This document shows positions 34,699-42,745 of a stretch of 64,000 nt of DNA, in pieces. This DNA comes from an uncultured Clostridia bacterium. Its GTDB lineage: Bacteria > Bacillota > Clostridia > Christensenellales > Borkfalkiaceae. Position 1 is the stretch's first letter. The number at the start of each line of letters is the position of its first letter. The translations under genes were made by a program, and so were the position numbers. The DNA lies in contig CALDOZ010000027.1 in assembly GCA_937912025.1 (NCBI GenBank), positions 1 to 64,000 on the forward strand, written 5' to 3'. Below the pieces are notes generated by a model that saw nothing but the letters and a program-made list of their open reading frames with translations, had not been told where the DNA came from and ran no database searches.

Positions 34699-34792
34699 AT
34701 ATGTTTATTTTGCGTAGACATATATGCGTATAGCGTAACGCATATCATTTTACCTGTTTAAAGGTTGCGTAATATGTTGTTTTTAAACTGTA

Positions 34793-34821
34793 TTGCGTTT
34801 AAGATAAAAGCGTGATATAAT
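34793..34821 (+). promoter_or_regulatory. Promoter of the CPBP protease gene
   Basis: TTGCGT, 17-base spacer, TATAAT (34816-34821); AAAGGAG serves the ATG at 34854. Confidence 0.65.
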
Positions 34822-34853
34822 TTACTTGTAAAAACTACTTAAAAGGAGCGAAA

Positions 34854-35582
34854 ATGAAACGCATATATCAAAAAAGCGAGTTAACTTTTTGTATTGCTTG
34901 GATTTTAATTTATGTAATTTTAATGAGTATGGCGGATAATTTTTCGCGTATTGTTAAAATAGAAAAAGTGTTTACTATGCCCGTTAGCATAGCGCTTGTA
35001 GCCATTTTATTAATATGGATACACAAAGAAAAACTATCTAAAAAATACGGGTTAATTAAAGGAGAGTTTCCGCAAAAATCGTACTTATATTTTGTGCCTC
35101 TTATAATTACGGTGTCAGTTAATTTTTGGGGTGGCGTATGCGTTAATTATACTGTTTTAGAAACGGTGTTATATATTATTTCTATGCTTGCAGTTGGGTG
35201 TATAGAAGAAATTATCTTTCGCGGTTTTTTGTTTAAGTTTTTAAGTAAAGAAAATTTAACCGTTGCAATAATTGTTAGTAGTTTAACTTTTGGGTTCGGT
35301 CACGTTATCAATTTACTTAACGGCGCAAACTTAATTTCAACGTTATTACAAATTGCTTACGCAACGTCGGCAGGTTTCTTGTTTACCATAATTTTTTATA
35401 AATCTAATAGTTTATTGCCGTGTATTATAACTCATAGCGTTATGAATGCAACGAGTGTTTTTGCTTGCAATACGGGGTTAACTATGGAAATTATTACGGC
35501 GGTTAGTTTAATTATCGTTTGCCTTTGTTACGCGCTTTGGATATTAAAAACGCAAAACGCAAATAACGATAAAAAATCTTAA
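34854..35582 (+). CDS. CPBP-family intramembrane glutamic endopeptidase
   Basis: 242 residues with about seven hydrophobic segments. The CAAX-protease/bacteriocin-processing signature is complete: EEIIFRGFLFK (EExxxR) near 122, FGFGHVINL (FxxxH) near 144, and the third motif ITHSVMNATS near 195. Members cleave substrates within the membrane or confer bacteriocin immunity; the substrate here is unknown. Own promoter and terminator, so unconnected to the sugar genes around it. Confidence 0.9.
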   Translation: MKRIYQKSELTFCIAWILIYVILMSMADNFSRIVKIEKVFTMPVSIALVAILLIWIHKEKLSKKYGLIKGEFPQKSYLYFVPLIITVSVNFWGGVCVNYTVLETVLYIISMLAVGCIEEIIFRGFLFKFLSKENLTVAIIVSSLTFGFGHVINLLNGANLISTLLQIAYATSAGFLFTIIFYKSNSLLPCIITHSVMNATSVFACNTGLTMEIITAVSLIIVCLCYALWILKTQNANNDKKS

Positions 35583-35590
35583 ATTATATA

Positions 35591-35624
35591 AAAAGCAAGG
35601 CGTGTGTTCGCGCCTTGCTTTTTT
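35591..35624 (+). terminator. Terminator of the CPBP gene
   Basis: AAAAGCAAGGCG and CGCCTTGCTTTT form a 12-bp stem with a T run. It also lies 24 bp from the end of the convergent minus-strand operon and could serve both. Confidence 0.88.
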
Positions 35625-35647
35625 AGGGGAATTTTTATAACGTGTAA

Positions 35648-36565
35648 TTAATCTAAATAACCGTAGTGTTTTAAAGTTGCTTTAAGTCTATCCATAGTTT
35701 CTTTTGGAAGTTCGCTCAAAACAGGTTTACGGCAGTAACCAGCATCAACACCACGAAGTTTTAAACCTTCTTTAATAATTTGAAGCCATAAAATATCACC
35801 GTTAGAGTCTGCTTCAGAGAAAAGGTGAAGATAAGGCCAAATTTTTTCTTCGTGAGCCTTCATTGCTTCTGCTGTTTTTTTCGCTTTTGCTAAATTGTAA
35901 ACGTCTGCGTTTTCTTTAGGGAAAAGGTTACCAGTACCGCATACCCAACCATCAGTCCAGCAGTTTAAGCATTCAACAGGGCAAACGTCATATCCGTAGA
36001 AGATGCCGAAATTGTCATCAGTTAAACGGCGTAAGTTTTGTTGACGATAAACGTCTGCTTGGCGTTCTTTAACAGCGTCAATACAACCTTCGTTGTAAAG
36101 TTTAGCCATAAATTTATCACTCATTAAAACTGTAGAGTAGTATGGATTGTGGTAAAGCATTACAGGAATGTCAATAGCGTCGTGAACTGTTTTATAATGC
36201 TCAAAAAGTTCTTTTTCGTTAGGACCCATGTACCATGGAGTAACAGCCATGATACCATCTGCGCCGTCGCTTTCAGCCGCTTTAGACATATCAACTACGT
36301 CACGTGTACGATAAGCGCCAGTAGATGCTACTACTTTAAGTCCAAATTCGTGACCTGCTTCAATGTATGCTTTGTTAACAGCGATTTGTTCGTCTTTTTC
36401 AAGCGCTATCATCTCGCCTGTTGAACCAGACGGAATTATACCAGTTACGCCGTTGTCAGCAAGGAATTTTGCAACTTCTTTAATTGCGCTAAAATTAATT
36501 GATTCATCTTTGTTAAAAGGTGTGATTACAGGGATATAAATACCCTCAAGTTTTTTTCTTGCCAT
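35648..36565 (-). CDS. DHDPS/NanA-family aldolase or lyase
   Basis: 305 residues of the dihydrodipicolinate synthase/N-acetylneuraminate lyase family. GIIPSGSTGEM near 41 is the phosphate/carboxylate-binding loop, YHNPYYS near 138 holds the catalytic Tyr, and the Schiff-base Lys is in AVKERQ near 167. The middle region, rich in cysteine (VCPVECLNCW), is unusual. DapA proper is normally in a lysine operon; here the gene follows a sialidase-like propeller gene 27 bp upstream, so a lyase for a sugar acid such as sialic acid is more likely. RBS AAGGAG. Confidence 0.85.
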   Translation of the reverse strand: MARKKLEGIYIPVITPFNKDESINFSAIKEVAKFLADNGVTGIIPSGSTGEMIALEKDEQIAVNKAYIEAGHEFGLKVVASTGAYRTRDVVDMSKAAESDGADGIMAVTPWYMGPNEKELFEHYKTVHDAIDIPVMLYHNPYYSTVLMSDKFMAKLYNEGCIDAVKERQADVYRQQNLRRLTDDNFGIFYGYDVCPVECLNCWTDGWVCGTGNLFPKENADVYNLAKAKKTAEAMKAHEEKIWPYLHLFSEADSNGDILWLQIIKEGLKLRGVDAGYCRKPVLSELPKETMDRLKATLKHYGYLD

Positions 36566-36592
36566 AATTTGTTCTCCTTAAATTAATTTGTT

Positions 36593-37813
36593 TTAATTTT
36601 CGCTATCAACGTAGTCACTTAACGTGAAACGTGCTAGACGAATATGTTTTCTTTCTATAGTGTAAGACATTGCAAGTTCTCCATTATCTAAATACTGAAC
36701 GAACGGATAAAAACAACTAGTATGCATTTTTGCTTGAACAATCGCCTTACTGTTTGCCAAGTTTTCGGTATCAATCTTGATAATACCTATATGTTCTCTA
36801 TCAATTGGAGCGTGGAATAAATAAAGTTCGTTTTTATACAAAATAAAGTCGCCACGAGATTGACAATCTTCAATAATCACGGGCTTTTCCCAACAATTAT
36901 TGAGTAAATTGTAAGCGGTTAAGAAGCCGTACTTAACGTCGTCTTGCTGGCGAACGAAATAATAAACTTTATCGTTTAAAACAAAGGTGGCGTTTTCCCA
37001 TTTCGATTCGTTTAAAAAGTCGGGTTGAGAAACGTATTCCCAAGTAATAAAGTCTTTACTTTTAATAATTGCCGTAAAATCTCCGCTATAAGTGCCCGTA
37101 TAATAATACTTTTCGCCATTTTCAATGCGGTAAGTAAATTTTTGCATTATACCAATATCGCTAAACATACGCTTATACGGAATTTCGTTTTCCGCCATGG
37201 CGTTTTGAATACCCGTTGTGCTAAAATCGTTAGTAATATCTTTAACCTTATAACGATTAACGCCAATTTCGCCAAACGTTTTAGTTTTAGTATTAAAAAG
37301 GCGGTATAAACGGTAGTAATTGTCGCCAACTTTTGCCGTCCAAAGCACTATTAAATTTTCGCTATCTAACTTAGCCATTATCGTGTCGTACACTAAGTTA
37401 ACAGGTAAGCCTGATAGCGTATCTCCCACCGATTGAACGTCTAAAAACGTTTTTTCGTTAACGTTTGAAAGTGGAGCGTATACAAGACGCGCAATTTGAT
37501 GGTTAGGGTCTTCGTCGGCGGTGGCGGTGTTAGCGTAATACGTCATATAAACAGTATTATCAACAACTAAAAAAGTTGAAACGTGCACCATTTTATCAAC
37601 AACGTTGACTTTACCCAAATCAAAATCGTTTTGAGTTTTTTCAAAGTCGGCAACAAATTTTTGAGTTATTTCATTTGCAAATTTATCGCCGTTTAATTTA
37701 ACTTCTTCGCTTACGTTAGATGAAATAATACCCGCTACGTTTTTAATTTTTTCGCCAGGGGCTACAAGGTGGGGTTTATTAGTTTTAAAATCTTTAGAAA
37801 ATATAGTTTGCAT
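36593..37813 (-). CDS. Sialidase-like beta-propeller protein, family unclear
   Basis: 406 residues with repeating beta-strand blades (for example VDNTVYMTYYA near 82, NLIVLWTAKVGDNYYRLYR near 155, KSKDFITWEY near 247, YKNELYLFHA near 332). The spacing suggests a six-bladed propeller of sialidase or glycosyl-hydrolase type. A clear FRIP/Asp-box signature is not seen, so the enzymatic family is open. No signal peptide. It is the first gene of a two-gene minus-strand operon with the NanA/DapA-like lyase and is divergent from an AraC regulator. RBS AAGGAG. Confidence 0.65.
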   Translation of the reverse strand: MQTIFSKDFKTNKPHLVAPGEKIKNVAGIISSNVSEEVKLNGDKFANEITQKFVADFEKTQNDFDLGKVNVVDKMVHVSTFLVVDNTVYMTYYANTATADEDPNHQIARLVYAPLSNVNEKTFLDVQSVGDTLSGLPVNLVYDTIMAKLDSENLIVLWTAKVGDNYYRLYRLFNTKTKTFGEIGVNRYKVKDITNDFSTTGIQNAMAENEIPYKRMFSDIGIMQKFTYRIENGEKYYYTGTYSGDFTAIIKSKDFITWEYVSQPDFLNESKWENATFVLNDKVYYFVRQQDDVKYGFLTAYNLLNNCWEKPVIIEDCQSRGDFILYKNELYLFHAPIDREHIGIIKIDTENLANSKAIVQAKMHTSCFYPFVQYLDNGELAMSYTIERKHIRLARFTLSDYVDSEN

Positions 37814-37993
37814 AATTACTCCTTGTCTTTAATTATATTTTACTTTGCAAAACTGCAAAAATCAATAAATGATATTGACTATAATTAACACTATCTTGCG
37901 TAAATTACTCTACAAACCGTTATTTTTTGACAAAAATTAGTAAAATAATGTAAATGCGTTTACAAAAATGGTTAATGTATGTATAATAAAATT
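37814..37993. promoter_or_regulatory. Divergent control region with operator-like palindrome
   Basis: Toward the AraC gene there is TTTACA (37959-37964), 17-base spacer and TATAAT (37982-37987). This puts the start point at about 37994, the A of an ATG. Toward the propeller gene a TATAAT (about 37834-37839) is preceded by a palindrome TTTGCA-AAAC-TGCAAA (37844-37859) lying between -10 and -35, a good operator candidate. Confidence 0.6.
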
Positions 37994-38812
37994 ATGAATG
38001 GAACAAGGCACGAAGAATACGCGCATATCTCAAATAATTTACCGTTTATATTGCACCCGCGATTAAAACGCACTCCTTCAACTTGTCATACCGAAAAAAA
38101 CTGGCACGAAAATATAGAAATTCAAGTTTGTTTAGATGGTGAAGGGTACGTTTTGCTTGACGGTGATAAAATATCTTTTAGTAAAGGCGACGTTGTTGTT
38201 GTAAATTCAAACGCAATACATTACACTTACACCGCAAACGAATTGACTTATACGTGCATTATTGTAGACACTGCTTTTTGCAAGCAAATTAATATTAATT
38301 ACGAATTAATTGACTTTGTTAGTAAGTTTAATAATAATGAAGTAGTTGCTTTAACCGAAGCGTTAACCGATATTTATTTAACTGAAAATTACCCGTTAAA
38401 AGTTGCGCGTCTTAACGAAATAATTTTAAAAATTTTAATAATAATTACTGAAAATTATTCTAAAATAATTAAAACCGAAAAACCTAAACCTATATCAAAC
38501 GAAAGGGTTAAACGTGCCGTTAAATTTATACGCGAAAATTATAACCGCAAACTTACCCTTGAAGAAATTGCTAAACACGTTTTTACCGACAAGTTTACCC
38601 TATCGCGCGAGTTTAAAAAAATTACGGGGCAAACGGTTATAAATTACGTTAATTTATATAGATGCCAAAAGGCTATTGAACTTATTGAAAGTGGCGAAAA
38701 CGTTATTGAAGCGTCGTATAAGTGTGGGTTTGAAAATCCGTCGTTTTTTTCTAAAACTTTTAAAAAGCATTTAGGAGTAAGCCCGTCTAAATATAAATAT
38801 ATTGAAAACTAA
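37994..38812 (+). CDS. AraC-family regulator with cupin sensor domain
   Basis: 272 residues from the ATG at 37994. The in-frame ATG at 37979 is upstream of the -10 box and cannot be in the message. The N-terminal cupin (NWHENIEIQVCLDGEGYVLL, then HYTYTA) binds the inducer; the C-terminal AraC domain has two helix-turn-helices and the signature ASYKCGFENPSFFSKTFKK. No ribosome binding site precedes the ATG, so a leaderless message is likely. It is divergent from the sialidase-like/lyase operon and 42 bp ahead of a TIM-barrel isomerase, and could control both. Confidence 0.87.
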   Translation: MNGTRHEEYAHISNNLPFILHPRLKRTPSTCHTEKNWHENIEIQVCLDGEGYVLLDGDKISFSKGDVVVVNSNAIHYTYTANELTYTCIIVDTAFCKQININYELIDFVSKFNNNEVVALTEALTDIYLTENYPLKVARLNEIILKILIIITENYSKIIKTEKPKPISNERVKRAVKFIRENYNRKLTLEEIAKHVFTDKFTLSREFKKITGQTVINYVNLYRCQKAIELIESGENVIEASYKCGFENPSFFSKTFKKHLGVSPSKYKYIEN

Positions 38813-38854
38813 CAAAACTTTTTAAAAGAAATTTTTAATAATTAGGGGGAAATT

Positions 38855-39685
38855 ATGTATAAAATAGGCTTGTCTACTTGTAATAACGTAACAGAGCAGT
38901 TTTTTGCAAATTGTAAAACGTCGGGCATAGAAGTGGTAGAAATTTCAGCAAATAAAGATAACTGCGACGCGTTATCGTTTAGCGAGTTGTTAACTTGGTC
39001 TAAAAAATATTCGGTAGGAATTTGGTCGTTTCATTTACCGTTTGCGCCTTTTTCAGTGCTTGATATTTCTAATAAAAACTTGTCTATACAAACTATACAG
39101 TATTTTAGCGAACTTATAAAAAAGGCAACCGATATTGGTATAGATAAATTTATATTGCATCCAAGCGGTGAGCCCATTGGGGACGACGAGCGTAGTGAAC
39201 GTTTAAAAATTGCTAAGGAAAGTCTACATAAATTGGCTGAAATTGCAAGCGCTTACGGCGGTGTTATTGCAGTAGAAGATTTGCCCCGTACTTGCTTAGG
39301 TAACAACTCAACGGAAATTTTAGACCTTATTAGCGCAAACGATAAGTTAAGGGTTTGTTTTGACACCAACCACTTGCTTAAAGAAAACGCCGTAGATTTT
39401 GTTAAAAACGTAGGCGATAAAATAATAACTACTCACATATCAGACTACGACTTTATTAATGAAAGGCATTGGCTTCCCGGCGAAGGCTTATTAGATTGGC
39501 AAGGTCTTTTAAAAGCGCTTAAAGACGTTAATTATAAAGGTCCGTGGTTATACGAAATAGACCTTAAAGGTACTAAGACAATATGTCGCGAACGCGATTT
39601 AACTCATAGCGATTTTGTAAAAAATGCAAATGAGATTTTTAAAAACCAACCTATAAGCGTTTTTTATACTAAAAAAACAGTATAG
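38855..39685 (+). CDS. Sugar phosphate isomerase/epimerase (TIM barrel)
   Basis: 276 residues of the xylose-isomerase-like/AP-endonuclease-2 superfamily. Metal ligands are visible along the barrel: Glu in VAVEDLP-type stretch (near 146), FDTNHLL near 168, THISDYDFINERHWLPGEG near 192 and WLYEIDLKG near 230. Such enzymes isomerise or epimerise free or phosphorylated ketoses and inositols. It is translated from a GGGGGA site and probably co-transcribed with the AraC gene upstream. Substrate unknown. Confidence 0.8.
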   Translation: MYKIGLSTCNNVTEQFFANCKTSGIEVVEISANKDNCDALSFSELLTWSKKYSVGIWSFHLPFAPFSVLDISNKNLSIQTIQYFSELIKKATDIGIDKFILHPSGEPIGDDERSERLKIAKESLHKLAEIASAYGGVIAVEDLPRTCLGNNSTEILDLISANDKLRVCFDTNHLLKENAVDFVKNVGDKIITTHISDYDFINERHWLPGEGLLDWQGLLKALKDVNYKGPWLYEIDLKGTKTICRERDLTHSDFVKNANEIFKNQPISVFYTKKTV

Positions 39686-39703
39686 CATTGTTTATATAAA
39701 GCT

Positions 39704-39736
39704 AAAAGCCACCAACAAAAAGTTGGTGGCTTTTAA
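39704..39736. terminator. Bidirectional terminator
   Basis: AAAAGCCACCAAC and GTTGGTGGCTTTT form a 13-bp stem between two convergent genes. Confidence 0.88.
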
Positions 39737-39752
39737 TATTTAAAAGTTTAGT

Positions 39753-40565
39753 TTATAAACATTTATCTATAATATATTTTTCATTAGGAGCAAAAACGTG
39801 AAAACGTTGCTTGTTGTTTAAACGCATAAGCGTATCTACAAATACCGCACTAGATACGCGGTTTACGTCGTATAAATCGTGGTGCACGGGTATTAACAAT
39901 TTAGCATTAATAGTTTTAGATAAAAGTACTGCTTCTTCTATTGTGAAATTACCTATAATATCGTTTTTGTTTCTAAAATAATCTCTACCGTTTATAGGTA
40001 AAATGGCAACGTCAATATTTTTTAAACGCTCAATTAAACCGTCGTATAAACACATATCCCCAGCGTGAAAAATAGTGTTTTTACTATCGTTAATTATATA
40101 ACCTACTTCAAAATAGTTTCCATTTTCGTCAGCGCGTAATTGTTCGTGTGCCGAAGGTATGGGAGTAATAGTAAAGTCGTCAATTTTTATAGGCGTATCG
40201 GAGTATGCTGGAATAATGCGCGCGTTATCTATACCATAACTAATTAATGTTTTTACTTCCGGCGCAGGTATTACAAATTTAGTTTTAGGGTTTGCTTTTG
40301 CAATCTTTGTAAGCGTCCACGGGTCTGTATGGTCGTAATGGGAGTGCGTGCATAGTACCGCATCAAGAAAATTAAGTTCGCTACTGTCAATTGGTGCAGG
40401 GTATAAGCGCTTCCAAGTAACGTTTTCGCTACAACAATTTTTGTCAACGTAGTCGCTTAAATATGGGTCGATAGCAATATGCGTATTGTTATGCTTAATT
40501 ACAAATCCTTCTTGACCTAAGTACCAAAGAGCCGTTTGATTGTTAGTTAATTCAAAATTTTTCAT
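39753..40565 (-). CDS. UlaG-like metallo-beta-lactamase-fold hydrolase
   Basis: 270 residues. Metal ligands of the fold are all present: THSHYDHTD near 74 (HxHxDH), a His in PSAHEQ near 136, HAGDM near 167 and VHHDLYD near 229. The family includes L-ascorbate-6-phosphate lactonase UlaG. A lactonase step would fit next to sugar and polyol dehydrogenases. It is divergent from a ROK regulator and starts 30 bp from an outstanding palindromic promoter. Confidence 0.85.
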   Translation of the reverse strand: MKNFELTNNQTALWYLGQEGFVIKHNNTHIAIDPYLSDYVDKNCCSENVTWKRLYPAPIDSSELNFLDAVLCTHSHYDHTDPWTLTKIAKANPKTKFVIPAPEVKTLISYGIDNARIIPAYSDTPIKIDDFTITPIPSAHEQLRADENGNYFEVGYIINDSKNTIFHAGDMCLYDGLIERLKNIDVAILPINGRDYFRNKNDIIGNFTIEEAVLLSKTINAKLLIPVHHDLYDVNRVSSAVFVDTLMRLNNKQRFHVFAPNEKYIIDKCL

Positions 40566-40595
40566 ATCAACCTCTAAAAAAGTTATCTTATTACC

Positions 40596-40630
40596 TTGAC
40601 AATTATATCAAACCTTGATACAATTGTCAA
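40596..40630. promoter_or_regulatory. Overlapping divergent promoters inside a 16-bp palindrome
   Basis: TTGACAATTATATCAA (40596-40611) and TTGATACAATTGTCAA (40615-40630) are inverted repeats with one mismatch and a three-base spacer. The plus strand gives TTGACA-17-TACAAT (-10 at 40619-40624). The minus strand gives TTGACA-17-TATAAT (-10 at 40607-40602). Each -35 is formed by one outer arm, so both genes (UlaG-like and ROK) fire from the same 35 bp. One repressor bound here, most simply the ROK protein, would silence both. Confidence 0.8.
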
Positions 40631-40647
40631 GAGAGAAAAGGTGTTAT

Positions 40648-41718
40648 ATGAAAAAATATATTACTCAAGAAAGAATTAAACAGAATAATTTAGCAGATAT
40701 TTTTAGTTTTGTTTTAGAAAAAGCGTCTACAACAAGGCGAGAAATAGAGAGTGAAACGGGTTTTAGTTGGGGTACGGTTTCTTCTAACGTTAGTTACCTA
40801 ATAGAGCAAGGGTATATAGTAGAAGAAAAAGCCAAAGCGTCAAGCGTTGGAAGAACAACTAATATACTTAGAGTAAACGGCGACAAACACGTTAGCGTTG
40901 GCATAGACGTAAACCGCACTCAACTTCGCGCTGAAGTAGTGGGGTTAGATTTATCGCTTAAAAAAGTATTTACTCAAAAATTTACCGCGAAAACTCAACA
41001 AAAATTAATAAATGAAGTTGAAGATATTATTAACGTTGCGCTATCTTTTTGTAAAGACAAATTTAATGTGTTTAGTTTAGGTATTGCCTTTCAAGGCGTT
41101 GTTGATGGTAAAAACGGAATATCCGTGCGTTTTCCTGGGTTTGATAATTGGCAAGCGCTAGACGTTAAAGAGTATTTTAGTCAAAAATTTTCATTGCCGG
41201 TGTATTTTGCGCACGACCCTAAATGCGCGCTTATGGGGGCGCTTGCGAATAATAGCGTTAAAGATTGTGTACTTGTTCGTATCGATGATGGTATTGGTAT
41301 GGCGGTATGTCAAGATTATAAAATCTTAGACGATTTAGAAAGGTTTGAATTAGGGCATACCATGACGGTTATTGACGGCAAAAAAATGACGTTACAACAA
41401 GTGGCGTCAATGCGCGGTATAAGTGAACGCGCGGGTGTTAGTTTTGATGACGTTATTTTGAATTTATCAACCTATAGCCCAATTATTAGCCAAGGTATAG
41501 ATGCTTTATCGTTAGCGCTTTATAACGTATGCGTACTATTTCGCCCTGAGAAACTAATATTGACAGGTAGGGCTATGGAGTATAGCGAGTTTACAAGTCT
41601 ACTAAAAAAACAACTTGTTTTAGTGAACGCTCAAGTTGATATTAATTCTAACGTATCTGCATCATTCGGCGTAGCAACGCAGTCTATACGTTCGGCAATA
41701 AAAAATTTTTATTTGTGA
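40648..41718 (+). CDS. ROK-family transcriptional regulator (NagC/XylR type)
   Basis: 356 residues from the ATG at 40648, which has a GAGAAAAGG site; a longer frame from TTG at 40615 lies inside the promoter and is rejected. Residues ~10-60 form a winged helix (TTRREIESETGFSWGTVSSN). The rest is a ROK sugar-kinase-like domain (VGIDVN, then GIAFQGVVDGK) with no intact kinase ATP motif and without the usual CxCGxxGC zinc motif of ROK proteins. It likely binds a sugar ligand and represses its own divergent promoter and the polyol genes downstream. Confidence 0.88.
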   Translation: MKKYITQERIKQNNLADIFSFVLEKASTTRREIESETGFSWGTVSSNVSYLIEQGYIVEEKAKASSVGRTTNILRVNGDKHVSVGIDVNRTQLRAEVVGLDLSLKKVFTQKFTAKTQQKLINEVEDIINVALSFCKDKFNVFSLGIAFQGVVDGKNGISVRFPGFDNWQALDVKEYFSQKFSLPVYFAHDPKCALMGALANNSVKDCVLVRIDDGIGMAVCQDYKILDDLERFELGHTMTVIDGKKMTLQQVASMRGISERAGVSFDDVILNLSTYSPIISQGIDALSLALYNVCVLFRPEKLILTGRAMEYSEFTSLLKKQLVLVNAQVDINSNVSASFGVATQSIRSAIKNFYL

Positions 41719-41727
41719 GGATAATTT

Positions 41728-42744
41728 ATGAAGTGCATAGTTATTGAAAAGCCACAAAAAGTCACTTTAATTAACCGCGAACTTCAACCTTTGCAAAAAG
41801 GTTTTGCTCGCATAAAAGTAAAAACGGCGGCAATTTGCGCAACGGATTTAGAAGTTATTGACGGTAATATTCCAGCAAATTATCCGTTAACGCCTGGTCA
41901 TGAGTGGGCTGGCATTGTTGAAAGCGTTTCCGATGAAAAGTATATATCTTGGGTAGGAAAACGCGTAACTGGCTCAAACGACGTAACTTGTGGTGTTTGC
42001 GAGGCGTGTAGAAGTGGAAATTGGAGATATTGTAAAGAGTTTGAAGAAATAGGCTTTAAACGTAACGGCGCGTATGCCGAATATATTGACGTGCCTTTGT
42101 ACGGGCTTGTTGAACTTCCTGATAACGTTCCGTTTGAGCATGGCGCTTTGGCTGAACCGATGGGCGTTGCGCTTGGAACGTGGGAAAAACTTCAGCCAAA
42201 GTTTGGCGGTACTTGTTTAATTTACGGCGCTGGCAGTATAGGTTTATGTTGTTTAGCGGTTGCAAAAGCGATGGGTATGAGAAAAATTGTAGTAGTCGCT
42301 ACTACTTCTAAAAGATTAGAAATAGCAAAAACACTTGGCGCGTATGCTACTATTGCAACTAAAGAAGAAAACTTATTTGAAAAAATGAAAGAACTTCATC
42401 CAGAAGGTACCGATTATATTATTGAAGCAACGGGCATTGAAGAGTGTATTTCTAACAGTTTTAAGTTGTGTAAAAAAGGCGGATACGTTGCGCTAGCGGG
42501 CTATGGAAGGGGTAAAAATATGTCTATACGAATTGACGATATTCACGTTAACAACTTGCACGTAGTTGGCGCTGGAAACAATTGGAACCAACACAAAAAG
42601 GCAATTCAAATGATGGCTGACGGCAGTGTTGATATGACTCCTTTCGTGTCGGAAATATTACCGCTTGAAGATTATCAAAAAGGGCTTGACGATGCAAGAA
42701 ATCGCCCTATAGGCTTTGTTAAAGCAATTTTTAAGTTTGATTAG
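41728..42744 (+). CDS. Zinc-dependent medium-chain polyol/alcohol dehydrogenase
   Basis: 338 residues. Catalytic zinc region GHEWAG near 63, the structural zinc cysteines CGVCEACRSGNWRYC near 91-105, and the Rossmann motif GAGSIGL near 168. The closest kinds are sorbitol/galactitol and threonine dehydrogenases. It oxidises a polyol or secondary alcohol with NAD(P). Nine bases after the ROK gene, with GAGGA as ribosome site. First enzyme of the ROK-linked operon through 46388. Confidence 0.9.
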   Translation: MKCIVIEKPQKVTLINRELQPLQKGFARIKVKTAAICATDLEVIDGNIPANYPLTPGHEWAGIVESVSDEKYISWVGKRVTGSNDVTCGVCEACRSGNWRYCKEFEEIGFKRNGAYAEYIDVPLYGLVELPDNVPFEHGALAEPMGVALGTWEKLQPKFGGTCLIYGAGSIGLCCLAVAKAMGMRKIVVVATTSKRLEIAKTLGAYATIATKEENLFEKMKELHPEGTDYIIEATGIEECISNSFKLCKKGGYVALAGYGRGKNMSIRIDDIHVNNLHVVGAGNNWNQHKKAIQMMADGSVDMTPFVSEILPLEDYQKGLDDARNRPIGFVKAIFKFD

Positions 42745-42745
42745 T

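Noticed and set aside
40615..40647. Upstream TTG start for the ROK regulator
   Set aside because: It falls inside the promoter palindrome; the ATG at 40648 has a ribosome binding site.
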